From an uncultured Prevotella sp. (GTDB lineage Bacteria; Bacteroidota; Bacteroidia; Bacteroidales; Bacteroidaceae), in the NCBI GenBank assembly GCA_905210845.1, contig CAJLYG010000040.1:1-18776 (forward strand): a stretch of DNA of 18,776 bases. The letters are read 5' to 3'. Every line of letters begins with the position of its first letter. The first letter of the stretch is position 1. Shown here in pieces: positions 6,486 through 13,619 of this stretch. The notes beneath the pieces are model-generated. The model was not told the DNA's origin. It saw only the letters and a program-made list of their open reading frames with translations, and ran no database searches. A program made the position numbers and the translations under genes.

Positions 6486-6884
6486 ATGTCTAAGCGCGAA
6501 TACATCATTGCCAACCGCAAGTGGTTGGAAGACAAAGCTAAAGAGGAGGGTGTGAAAGCCCTCCCCAATGGCATCTATTATAAAGTTTTGAAGTCGGGCG
6601 ACCTTAATAATGCACAACCGCAGAAGCGGAGCATCGTCACCGTCCACTATACCGGCTGGACCATCGATGGTAAGAAATTCGATACGAGCATTGGTGGCAC
6701 GCCGATTGCCATGCGACTCAGCGACCTTATTGATGGTTGGATCATCGCCCTTCAGCAGATGCACGTTGGTGACCAATGGGAACTTTACATCCCTGCCGAG
6801 ATGGGCTACGGCAAATACTCTCAGCCCGGCATTCCCGGTGGCTCCACGCTTATCTTCGACATAGACCTGATAGGCGTGGCGTAA
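6486..6884 (+). CDS. FKBP-type peptidyl-prolyl cis-trans isomerase (cytoplasmic)
   Basis: From the ATG at 6486 the product is 132 residues: an ~25-residue charged helix (MSKREYIIANRKWLEDKAKE) and then one FKBP domain. Key pocket positions are present: VTVHYTGW (Tyr55), GKKFDTS (Phe65, Asp66), DGWIIALQQM (Trp85, Ile86), GYGKYSQPGIPGGSTLIFDIDL (Tyr108, Phe124). It would catalyse proline isomerisation in protein folding. There is no signal peptide from this start. The frame is open back to a TTG at 6279, but that part overlaps the promoter and the antisense DUF6088 remnant and reads as non-coding. A paralogous fragment lies 350 bp away on the other strand, showing that FKBP genes were once duplicated here. 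Confidence 0.85.
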   Translation: MSKREYIIANRKWLEDKAKEEGVKALPNGIYYKVLKSGDLNNAQPQKRSIVTVHYTGWTIDGKKFDTSIGGTPIAMRLSDLIDGWIIALQQMHVGDQWELYIPAEMGYGKYSQPGIPGGSTLIFDIDLIGVA

Positions 6885-6937
6885 TAAACATGTAATTTGA
6901 AATATTCATGTGAGTCAAATCTCAATATATAAATTCA

Positions 6938-7648
6938 ATGAAGCATTTTATTATTTCTTTCATCTTGCTGGCAATATTTGCACCTTGCTTCGGCATAGAA
7001 AATAGCAAATGCCAAGTTCCCGAACAAAATCAAAAGGCTATGGTTCTGAATATCGATAATTTCAGATGGACGCGACAACCCAAGAGTTGTACCATTAAAA
7101 ACGACACCATTGAAGTCGTTACGAGGCCTAGAACTGACCTATGGCAAAGGACATACTATCACTTCCGAAACGACAACGCCCCTGTGTTCCAGATGGAGAC
7201 AGAGGAGAAGTTCTTCAGTTTTGTAGTAAAGACTGATTTCACGGGAAGCCATCATCGCTTTGACCAATGCGGCATTGTGATGTATCTTGACAGCGAAAAC
7301 TGGTTGAAAGGCAGTGTGGAATACGAAAACGAGGAGTTCCAGCATTTGGGTAGCGTAGTTACCAACAATGGTTATTCCGACTGGGCGCCCACCGCCATTC
7401 CAGCAAAGGTCAAGACAATGTGGTACCGACTGTCCCGTCGAGAGGATGACTATTGCATTGAGTGCTCGCAAGACGGAGTACACTTTACTCAGATGCGCGT
7501 CTGCCATATGCAGCAAGGCGCAGGAAAAATTCGTTTTGGCATCTACGCCTGTTCACCCGAAGATTCATCCTTTAAGGCCATCTTTACTGACATGAAACTG
7601 ACCGAATGTGCTTGGAAGGAGCATGACGGACAGCAGCCGGATAAATAA
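6938..7648 (+). CDS. Secreted DUF1349 domain protein (concanavalin-like beta-sandwich)
   Basis: The protein is 236 residues with a probable signal peptide (MKHFIISFILLAIFAPCFG). The rest matches the DUF1349 pattern: FRWTRQPKSCTIKNDTIEVVTRPRTDLWQRTYY, then FVVKTDFTGSHHRFDQCGIVMYLDSENWLKGSVEYE, then LGSVVTNNGYSDW, then MWYRLSRREDDYCIECSQDGVHFTQMR and a terminal strand with FGIYACSP. The family has a laminin-G/concanavalin-like fold and is thought to bind or act on sugars, but its activity is not established. It is probably periplasmic. It is a stand-alone gene followed by a hairpin shared with the converging gene. Confidence 0.8.
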   Translation: MKHFIISFILLAIFAPCFGIENSKCQVPEQNQKAMVLNIDNFRWTRQPKSCTIKNDTIEVVTRPRTDLWQRTYYHFRNDNAPVFQMETEEKFFSFVVKTDFTGSHHRFDQCGIVMYLDSENWLKGSVEYENEEFQHLGSVVTNNGYSDWAPTAIPAKVKTMWYRLSRREDDYCIECSQDGVHFTQMRVCHMQQGAGKIRFGIYACSPEDSSFKAIFTDMKLTECAWKEHDGQQPDK

Positions 7649-7683
7649 CCGTATCTGAGATATAAGGTTTCAAAAAATAGATT

Positions 7684-7738
7684 CTCGACTTTCGCAAATG
7701 AATCATTCCTTGCAAAAGATTCAATTACGAAAGTCGAG
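7684..7738. terminator. Bidirectional terminator-like hairpin between convergent genes
   Basis: CTCGACTTTCG (7684-7694) is a perfect 11-bp inverted repeat of CGAAAGTCGAG (7728-7738). An inner pair, TGAATC (7699-7704) and GATTCA (7718-7723), extends the stem after a 4-nt internal loop. It sits between the stop codons of the two convergent genes. Confidence 0.65.
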
Positions 7739-8407
7739 TCAACCTATCAATTTCTGTAGCTGCCTATCGGTAGTTTCTGGCAAAATTTTCTTCAAGTGAT
7801 CAAATATCTTTTGAAAGGACGCTTCAGGGGAGCAATCGCATCTGCAAGCATCAGCGCCATAGAGTTCCTCGGGCGTATTGAGCAATGACCAACCCCAGCC
7901 ATATTCGTGGTTGTGTTTGTCACGAGGATAGACAAAATCCTCGATCACAATGTACGTTGCCATTTCCAACCGTGTCAGATAACTGTCAAATTTGCTTCGC
8001 ATGCCTTTCCCATTGAATCCGCATGCGTTACGAAGCTCTCTCGTAATAAGACTGCCCGTTGAATGAAGCATACTGAGAATGGCCTCTTCTATCGAATCGT
8101 CAGCTGGATAAGGATATTTACTCCTTCTGTAATTGCAGAAATCCGGCCACCATTCTTTGCTGATGAATCCCGCTTTCTTGTTGAAGAATTTCCCATACAT
8201 GCATGGCATTTCTGTCACAATCTCTCCCTTCCATTTCCATAGTGGCCATTCCCATCCGCCTTCAGGGAGAGCAACATATCCACAATCTTCATCGACAATT
8301 TCTTCGGCCGAGAAACCGACAATGCCACCGTTGAGCAACGGTAAAAAGCCAATCTGTTGAATCAGTTCCATTAGACCTGACGCTGAATAAACCTCGGGAA
8401 ACTCCAT
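7739..8407 (-). CDS. AlkZ-related (winged-helix, DNA glycosylase-like) protein
   Basis: From the ATG at 8407 the product is 222 residues, starting MEFPEVYSASGLMELIQQIGFLPLL. It shows the signatures of the AlkZ-related family common in Bacteroidota and Firmicutes: GFLPLL, GGWEWPLWKWKGEI, YGKFFNKKAGFISKEWWPDFCNYRR, and a winged-helix region (LITRELRNACGFNGKGMRSKFDSYLTRLEMATYIVIEDF). It ends with GWGWSLLNTPEEL. True AlkZ enzymes unhook DNA crosslinks; these relatives are shorter and their activity is not known. The frame is open to an ATG at 8473, but the extra 22 residues are repetitive and uncharacteristic. That longer form would sit nearer the promoter at 8509-8516, so it cannot be excluded. 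The family identity is fairly sure, the function is not. Confidence 0.75.
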   Translation of the reverse strand: MEFPEVYSASGLMELIQQIGFLPLLNGGIVGFSAEEIVDEDCGYVALPEGGWEWPLWKWKGEIVTEMPCMYGKFFNKKAGFISKEWWPDFCNYRRSKYPYPADDSIEEAILSMLHSTGSLITRELRNACGFNGKGMRSKFDSYLTRLEMATYIVIEDFVYPRDKHNHEYGWGWSLLNTPEELYGADACRCDCSPEASFQKIFDHLKKILPETTDRQLQKLIG

Positions 8408-8508
8408 CTTTATTGTTTTATTTATTACATGTAGTACTACTGTTAACGTTACACGTCTCAACGGTGATACCATATGTGCATTACGTATTACGTCACCAAT
8501 ATCATGTG

Positions 8509-8516
8509 CAAAGATA
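8509..8516 (-). promoter_or_regulatory. -7 promoter element for the AlkZ-related gene
   Basis: TATCTTTG on the minus strand (plus-strand CAAAGATA) matches TAnnTTTG. Transcription would begin near 8502, giving a leader of about 95 nt to the ATG at 8407. Confidence 0.5.
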
Positions 8517-8570
8517 CTAAATAATTAGAGAAGACACATCGAAGTCCGCAACTTAATTGATTGTGTTTCA

Positions 8571-8588
8571 ATCTTAATTCCATCTTAA
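8571..8588 (+). repeat. Direct ATCTTAA pair, 11-bp period
   Basis: ATCTTAA occurs at 8571-8577 and 8582-8588 with a 4-nt spacer, so the copies lie one helical turn apart. The same ATCTTAA core appears in reverse complement inside the 22-bp tandem repeats downstream. It may be a regulator-binding direct repeat; no factor can be named. Confidence 0.35.
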
Positions 8589-8654
8589 GTATGGCTCTTT
8601 TCGCCAAAGGAGGAGATTTCTACCACCTATCAACTCCATGAAGGCATCGTAAAA

Positions 8655-8729
8655 AAGTATGTTAAGATACTTGTCAAAGTATGTAAGGATACTTGGCGAA
8701 GTATGTTAAGATACTTGGCGAAGTAAGTC
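8655..8729. repeat. Three tandem 22-bp units with palindromic cores upstream of the polyene operon
   Basis: Units lie at 8655-8676, 8677-8698 and 8699-8720, with a 9-bp partial fourth copy at 8721-8729. Units 1 and 3 carry AAGTATGTTAAGATACTT, palindromic at 16 of 18 positions. Unit 2 has two changes in its centre but keeps the AAGTAT/ATACTT arms. A GGCG (or GTCA) linker completes the 22-bp period, which puts every copy on the same face of the helix. The block ends about 130 bp upstream of the operon's -7 element, as expected for a multi-site operator. It is too regular and has no spacers, so it is not a CRISPR. Confidence 0.8.
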
Positions 8730-8743
8730 TACATAGTGAGACA

Positions 8744-8778
8744 AGCTGTCGCAGTCAATAAAATGGTAGCTGTCGCAG
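8744..8778 (+). repeat. Direct repeat AGCTGTCGCAG, 24-bp spacing
   Basis: The 11-bp word occurs at 8744-8754 and 8768-8778. It lies between the 22-bp tandem repeats and the promoter, so it could be a second binding site. Confidence 0.4.
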
Positions 8779-8857
8779 GATGTCTTGGGACTCCTTGAAA
8801 ATGAGAAGGGTGCCGTTAAAAATCCTAAGTAATAGGGTACGTTTAAGAAAAAAGTTG

Positions 8858-8865
8858 TATATTTG
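8858..8865 (+). promoter_or_regulatory. Promoter (-7 element) of the polyene biosynthesis operon
   Basis: TATATTTG matches TAnnTTTG. Transcription would start near 8872, giving a short leader before the ATG at 8889. The -33 region is weak (no clear TTTG about 20 bp upstream), which fits a promoter that needs an activator, possibly one bound at the repeats at 8655-8729. Confidence 0.55.
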
Positions 8866-8888
8866 CACCCTACAAGTAATATGAAGAT

Positions 8889-9617
8889 ATGGAGTATGCA
8901 TTGGTAACAGGAGCTTCGCGGGGTATTGGTAAGGCGATTGCCTTGAAAATAGCCGCAACAGGCTTACCTGTCCTGATTAATTATAGAAGTAATGAGGAGG
9001 CAGCCCAACAGACGCTTCAGGAAATCACGGAGGCTGGTGGGAAAGCAGAGCTCTTTCCTTTTGACGTGTCCGATCCTGTCGCTATTGAGAAGGCTATTGC
9101 TGAATGGGAGAATGCACATCCTGAAGATTTTGTTTCCGTATTGGTCAACAACGCAGGCATCCGCAAGGATAATGTGATGATCTTCATGCAAGATGAGGAA
9201 TGGCATCAGGTGTTGGACACGACATTGAACGCTTTCTTCTATATCACCAGACGTGTGTTGAAGAACATGCTTATCCATCGTTGTGGGCGCATTATCAATA
9301 TGGCTTCGCTCAGTGGCATGAAAGGATTGCCTGGGCAGACTAATTATTCTGCTGCCAAGGGTGCTGTCATCAGTGCTACCAAGGCTCTGGCTCAAGAGGT
9401 CGCTGCCCGAAAAATTACCGTGAATGCCATCGCACCGGGCTTTATAGCGACGGACATGACGAGCGACTTGGATCAAGAGAAACTGAAGAAGATGATACCG
9501 GTAGGCAGGTTCGGAAAACCGGAAGAGGTGGCAGCCTTGGCTGCGTTCCTTGCCAGCAAGGATGCTGCATATATTACAGGGCAGGTGATTCAAATCAACG
9601 GAGGATTATATACTTGA
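8889..9617 (+). CDS. 3-oxoacyl-ACP reductase (FabG-like SDR) of the polyene pathway
   Basis: The protein is 242 residues, a complete classical short-chain dehydrogenase. Motifs seen are the NADPH-binding TGASRGIG (7-14), NNAG (87-90) and the Ser140-Tyr153-Lys157 triad in MASLSG...TNYSAAK, with a C-terminal ITGQVIQINGG typical of FabG. It would reduce the beta-keto group after each ketosynthase extension, before dehydration. It is the first gene of a long operon, and its stop codon overlaps the next ATG (TGATG). The dedicated ketoreductase of aryl-polyene clusters (ApeQ-like) is the likely role, distinct from housekeeping fatty acid synthesis. An ATG at 8881 lies in another frame. Confidence 0.9.
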   Translation: MEYALVTGASRGIGKAIALKIAATGLPVLINYRSNEEAAQQTLQEITEAGGKAELFPFDVSDPVAIEKAIAEWENAHPEDFVSVLVNNAGIRKDNVMIFMQDEEWHQVLDTTLNAFFYITRRVLKNMLIHRCGRIINMASLSGMKGLPGQTNYSAAKGAVISATKALAQEVAARKITVNAIAPGFIATDMTSDLDQEKLKKMIPVGRFGKPEEVAALAAFLASKDAAYITGQVIQINGGLYT

Positions 9618-10837
9618 TGGAAAGAAGAGTCGTGGTGACCGGCATGGGCATCTGGTCGTGTATCGGTACCAATAAGGAGGAAGTGGCAGCGTCCCTTCAT
9701 GAAGGGAAAAGCGGCATTGGTGAAGAACCCGTGAGACTGGAGTATGGCTATCAGTCGGACTTGACGGGCGTTGTCCCTCAGCCCCAGTTGAAAGGTATTT
9801 TGTCCCGACGCTTACGCGTAGGATTGTCAGAAGAAGCTGAGTATGCCTATATGGCTGCGAAAGAGGCTTTCGAACAGGCTGGTATGGATGAGGACTACCT
9901 CAAGCAGCACGAAGTGGGCTGTATCTTTGGAAACGACTCTTCGGCAAAGCCCGTGATTGAGGCGTCGAAGGTGATGGACGAAAAGCATGATACCCAGTTG
10001 TTAGGATCTGGATTTATTTTCCAGGCGATGAATTCGACGGTGAACATGAACCTAAGCTCTATTTTCCATCTTCGTGGCATTAATTTCACGGTTAGCTCTG
10101 CATGTGCAAGTGGTTCACATAGCATAGGATTGGGTTATCTGCTCGTAAAGCAAGGCTTGCAAGACCGTATTTTGGTTGGTGGTGCACAGGAAACCAATTA
10201 TTATAGTATGGCATCCTTTGATGCGCTGAATGCTTTCAGCAAAAGGATGGGGGATCCCACAAAGGCTTCAAGGCCTTTTGACCGGGACCGCGATGGACTG
10301 ATACCCAGTGGTGGGGCGGCGGCGTTGGTCTTAGAGGACTACGACAGTGCCATGAAGCGTGGCGCTCCTATCGTGGCAGAAGTGTGTGGTTACGGATTCT
10401 CCTCGAATGGAGGGGGAATATCAGAGCCTTCCGATGATGGCTCAGTTATCGCCATGCAACGTGCAATGAAGGATGCAGGGATGGAAGCTGATGATATTGA
10501 CTATGTCAATGCACATGCCACTTCTACACGGCAAGGAGATATGTTCGAGGAGATCGCCTTGGACAGCATCTTCAGGGGAAAACATGCTTGGATCAGTTCT
10601 ACCAAGGGCATGACTGGGCATGAATGCTGGATGGCTGGTGCCTCGGAGGCTGTCTATTGTATCTTAATGATGAAAAATCATTTCATTGCCCCGAATGTTA
10701 ACTTTGAGCATCCAGATGAATATAGCGAGCCTCTCCATCTTGCCACGAATACGATAGAGATGGAGGTGAATGCAGTTCTTTCCAACTCTTTCGGCTTTGG
10801 AGGGACGAATTCCGCGCTTGTCTTGAAGAATTTATAA
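9617..10837 (+). CDS. Beta-ketoacyl-ACP synthase (FabF-like KS), first of three
   Basis: From the ATG at 9617 the product is 406 residues. The thiolase-fold catalytic set is complete: SSACASGSHSIG (Cys163), VNAHATSTRQGD (His300) and SSTKGMTGHECWMAGASE (Lys330, His335). The glycine-rich C-terminus NSFGFGGTNSALVL is present. HATST replaces the more common HGTST. It would condense malonyl-ACP with the growing polyene chain. A TTG at 9614 is an alternative start, but ATG overlapping the fabG-like stop is more natural. Close pairing with the reductase fits the aryl-polyene KS/KR unit. Confidence 0.88.
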   Translation: MERRVVVTGMGIWSCIGTNKEEVAASLHEGKSGIGEEPVRLEYGYQSDLTGVVPQPQLKGILSRRLRVGLSEEAEYAYMAAKEAFEQAGMDEDYLKQHEVGCIFGNDSSAKPVIEASKVMDEKHDTQLLGSGFIFQAMNSTVNMNLSSIFHLRGINFTVSSACASGSHSIGLGYLLVKQGLQDRILVGGAQETNYYSMASFDALNAFSKRMGDPTKASRPFDRDRDGLIPSGGAAALVLEDYDSAMKRGAPIVAEVCGYGFSSNGGGISEPSDDGSVIAMQRAMKDAGMEADDIDYVNAHATSTRQGDMFEEIALDSIFRGKHAWISSTKGMTGHECWMAGASEAVYCILMMKNHFIAPNVNFEHPDEYSEPLHLATNTIEMEVNAVLSNSFGFGGTNSALVLKNL

Positions 10838-10852
10838 TTAATAAAAGATAGT

Positions 10853-11386
10853 ATGAAGAAAACAGTGATTTTACTCATGGCATGTTTGATGTCATTGACA
10901 ATGAATGCGCAGTCCATTACGGAAGGCAATGTGCCTGCCCTATATGGTCAGACTGTGAAATTTGAAGTTGACTGGTCGCAACTGAAGATCAATAACTTAG
11001 GCATTGCTGATTGGCTTTCTTATCGTTCTGCGGAGCAGCCTGATTGGGATGCCCGGAAGGAATTGGACAAGGAGTTGAAGCCCACGGTGATGGAGCAAGT
11101 CCTCCCTCAGCTGAACAAGTATCTGCAGGTCAAGGATGTTACCTTCTTGCCAGCCCCTCAGAAAGCAAAGTATGTCTTGGTCTTCATCCCAGTGAATGTG
11201 GATAAGAAAGGAAACAATCAGGATCGGGTCCAGATTCGTGATGCTGCTTCGGGAGAGATGCTTTGCCAGTTGACCGTTGACGGCAAGGGCGGGCATTTCG
11301 GGACCATGTCCAATCTCTGGGGCGATGGGTTTAGAAGTGCAGGCAAACGATTAGGCTCGTTTTTGGCAAAGAAAATAACGAAATAG
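10853..11386 (+). CDS. Secreted protein of unknown function in the polyene operon
   Basis: The product is 177 residues with a clear signal peptide (MKKTVILLMACLMSLTMNAQ), probably cleaved near residue 20. The mature part has no motif I can assign. It mixes beta-prone segments (TVKFEVDWSQLKINNLGIADWL, KYVLVFIPVNVDKKGNN, EMLCQLTVDGKGG) with a basic C-terminus (GFRSAGKRLGSFLAKKITK). It contains one cysteine and no lipobox. It resembles small periplasmic proteins that sit in Bacteroidota polyene clusters. It is 15 bp after the ketosynthase and 1 bp before the methyltransferase, so it is surely co-transcribed. A role in periplasmic handling or anchoring of the product is a guess. Confidence 0.75.
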   Translation: MKKTVILLMACLMSLTMNAQSITEGNVPALYGQTVKFEVDWSQLKINNLGIADWLSYRSAEQPDWDARKELDKELKPTVMEQVLPQLNKYLQVKDVTFLPAPQKAKYVLVFIPVNVDKKGNNQDRVQIRDAASGEMLCQLTVDGKGGHFGTMSNLWGDGFRSAGKRLGSFLAKKITK

Positions 11387-11387
11387 A

Positions 11388-12482
11388 ATGCATTTATCAG
11401 AAGCATTAGAAAAGAAATATACCAAGGATACGCTGTCTGCGCGTGATGCTCAGCGCGCAGCTGAGTTTATCGCCTTCGGACCTGTGGTGTTCGAAGTGTC
11501 ACGATTGATGGTTAAATGGGGTATCCTCGACCTTCTCAGAGATGAGGAGCTAACCTTTGAGGAAGTGGCACAACGCACGGGGCTGTCGCTTTATGCAGTG
11601 AAATGCCTGATGGAAGCGTCGCTAACCATTGGGACGGTCTTGGTGAACGAGTCTACCAACCGTTTTTCTCTCTCCAAGACAGGATGGTTCTTGCTCAATG
11701 ATCCCGCTACGCGGGTGAATATCGACTTCAACCATGATGTCAACTATGAGGGATGGTTCCATTTAGAGGAAGCCTTAAAAGAAGGGAAGCCTGCTGGGCT
11801 CAGGCATTTTGGCAACTGGCATACTGTGTATGAGGGGCTCTCGCAATTGCCTGCAGACGTACGGCAAAGCTGGTTTGCCTTCGATCATTTCTATTCTGAC
11901 TCTTCCTTTTCCGAAGCCTTAGGGGTGGTCTTTGCACGTCATCCCAAGACCTTGCTTGATGTTGGAGGAAACACTGGACGGTGGGCATTGCAATGTGTCC
12001 ATTACGACCAGGATGTCCAGGTGACCATTGTCGATTTGCCTCAGCAACTTGTGATGATGAGGAAACAGACCCAAGGAAAGGAGGGGGCTGAACGTATCCA
12101 TGGATATGGCATGGACATCCTTGACCAAAGCAATGCCTTTCCGAAGGACAAACGTTATGATGCCATTTGGATGAGTCAGTTTCTCGACTGCTTCGGTGAA
12201 GAGGAAATCCTCAGTATTCTCCGTAGGACGTCAGAGATCATGGATAAGGAGAATCGCCTTTACATCATGGAGACGCTGTGGGACCGTCAGAAATACGAGC
12301 CTGCTGCTTTCTGCCTGACACAGATCAGTCTTTATTTTACCGCCATTGCCAATGGTAACAGCAAGATGTACCATTCCGACGATCTGATCCGGATCATACG
12401 GCAAGCAGGACTTGAAGTAGAGGACATTCACGACCATTTAGGACAAGGACATTCCATCTTAGTATGTAAAAAATCAATATAG
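11388..12482 (+). CDS. SAM-dependent methyltransferase (O-methyltransferase type)
   Basis: The protein is 364 residues. The N-terminal ~100 residues form a winged-helix dimerisation domain (VSRLMVKWGILDLLRDEE..TFEEVAQRTGLSLYAVKCLMEASLTIGTV). The Rossmann methyltransferase domain follows with motif I LLDVGGNTGRWAL (189-201), an acidic strand-2 end (VTIVDLPQQ) and a later YDAIWMSQFLDCFGEEEILSILRR. This domain order is typical of plant and bacterial O-methyltransferases acting on aromatic hydroxyls. In an aryl-polyene pathway the expected target is the aryl head group, though C-methylation is possible. The start follows the previous stop by 1 bp. Confidence 0.85.
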   Translation: MHLSEALEKKYTKDTLSARDAQRAAEFIAFGPVVFEVSRLMVKWGILDLLRDEELTFEEVAQRTGLSLYAVKCLMEASLTIGTVLVNESTNRFSLSKTGWFLLNDPATRVNIDFNHDVNYEGWFHLEEALKEGKPAGLRHFGNWHTVYEGLSQLPADVRQSWFAFDHFYSDSSFSEALGVVFARHPKTLLDVGGNTGRWALQCVHYDQDVQVTIVDLPQQLVMMRKQTQGKEGAERIHGYGMDILDQSNAFPKDKRYDAIWMSQFLDCFGEEEILSILRRTSEIMDKENRLYIMETLWDRQKYEPAAFCLTQISLYFTAIANGNSKMYHSDDLIRIIRQAGLEVEDIHDHLGQGHSILVCKKSI

Positions 12483-12489
12483 AATAACA

Positions 12490-12735
12490 ATGACAAGAGA
12501 AGAAATTGAAGAAAAAGTTAGAGAGTTCTTGATTGATGATCTCGAAATTGATGAGGAGAAGATCAAGCCAGAAGCCTTGTTGAAAGATGATCTTGGCATC
12601 GATAGTCTTGACTTCGTAGATATTGTCGTGATCGTAGAGAAGAAGTTCGGCTTTAAGATCAAGCCAGAAGAGATGGCGACGGTCAAGACGCTTAGCCAGT
12701 TTTGCGATTATATCGAGAGTAAGGTGAATTGTTGA
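12490..12735 (+). CDS. Acyl carrier protein (first of two)
   Basis: The protein is 81 residues, acidic and helical, with the phosphopantetheine site LGIDSLDFVDIV (Ser39). Length and motif match a stand-alone ACP. It would carry the growing chain as a thioester. It lies 7 bp after the methyltransferase and overlaps the LpxL-like gene region. Aryl-polyene clusters usually carry two specialised ACPs; the second is at 16208-16468. Confidence 0.9.
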   Translation: MTREEIEEKVREFLIDDLEIDEEKIKPEALLKDDLGIDSLDFVDIVVIVEKKFGFKIKPEEMATVKTLSQFCDYIESKVNC

Positions 12736-12740
12736 CGGCA

Positions 12741-13619
12741 ATGGAGCATCGGGAGTGGAAAGGAACGACGGCAGGTACCGGTGGCATGCATCGATCGTTG
12801 ATCCGTGCCTTACAGGTCCTTCCGCTTGGATTGGTCTATTTGGGCGCCGCCGTCTTCGTGATTCCCTTCTGTATGATCTTTGCACATAAGGGCTATCTCT
12901 CCATCTATCATTTCTTCCGTCACCGGATGGGATATGGCGTGTGGAAGTCGTTCCTCGCCACTTACAGGAACCATGTGAAGTTTGCCGAAATCATTATCGA
13001 CAGGTTTTATATGTATGGCGGAGGTACATTCGAGTTTGACATAGAGAACTATGACCGCTACTTGCAGCTCGCCCGGCAACAAGGTGGATTTGTGATTCTC
13101 AGCGCTCATGTAGGCAATTATGAGGCTGCTGGATACACGCTCGTGGCAAGTGACAAGCCTTTCAATGCCTTGGTCTATGGAGGTGAGGTAGAGACGGTAA
13201 TGGAGAATCGCGAGAGGATCTTTTCTGCTCATCGTATCCACATGATACCTGTAAGCAAGGACATGTCGCATCTCTTCGCCATGAGCAATGCCTTGAGTGA
13301 AGGTGAGGTGGTGAGCATTCCGGGTGACAGGATCTTTGGGTCCCCCCGTCATGTCACCTGCCAGTTTATGGGTGCTGAGGCGAAGTTTCCATTAGGTCCT
13401 TTCGCCCTTGCCGTCCAGCGTGAGGTACCTGTCCTGACGGTGATGGTAATGAAAGAGAGCCGTAAGAAATACAGGATCATGATCCATGAGCTTGCTGCAG
13501 TGGGTGAGAATAATAAGGAGAAGGTACAGCATTTGGCACAGCAATTTGCTTCGTGCTTAGAAGATACCGTTGACCAGTATCCTACACAATGGTTCAATTA
13601 TTATGAATTCTGGGATTGA
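12741..13619 (+). CDS. LpxL/LpxM-like (HtrB family) acyltransferase
   Basis: From the ATG at 12741 the product is 292 residues. A membrane segment near residues 24-47 (LQVLPLGLVYLGAAVFVIPF) precedes the acyltransferase domain. The HX4E motif is HVGNYE (His123, Glu128), in the context FVILSAHVGNYEAAG. IPGDRIFGSP further on matches the second conserved block, followed by FPLGPFALAVQREVPVLTV. The family transfers acyl chains from ACP to lipid A precursors; relatives in polyene clusters are thought to attach the polyene to a membrane lipid. A TTG at 12729 is an alternative start. The gene overlaps the dehydratase-like gene by 17 bp. Confidence 0.85.
   Translation: MEHREWKGTTAGTGGMHRSLIRALQVLPLGLVYLGAAVFVIPFCMIFAHKGYLSIYHFFRHRMGYGVWKSFLATYRNHVKFAEIIIDRFYMYGGGTFEFDIENYDRYLQLARQQGGFVILSAHVGNYEAAGYTLVASDKPFNALVYGGEVETVMENRERIFSAHRIHMIPVSKDMSHLFAMSNALSEGEVVSIPGDRIFGSPRHVTCQFMGAEAKFPLGPFALAVQREVPVLTVMVMKESRKKYRIMIHELAAVGENNKEKVQHLAQQFASCLEDTVDQYPTQWFNYYEFWD

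Noticed and set aside
8408..8473. 22-residue N-terminal extension of the AlkZ-related protein
   Set aside because: The residues are repetitive and unlike the family, whose usual start fits the ATG at 8407. It is kept only as an alternative because the promoter distance would allow it.
8655..8729. Possible CRISPR array
   Set aside because: The units are directly adjacent with no unique spacers, and no cas genes are present. An operator array explains it better.
8964..9593. Minus-strand 209-residue open frame across the reductase gene
   Set aside because: It is a shadow of a complete SDR with intact catalytic triad on the plus strand.
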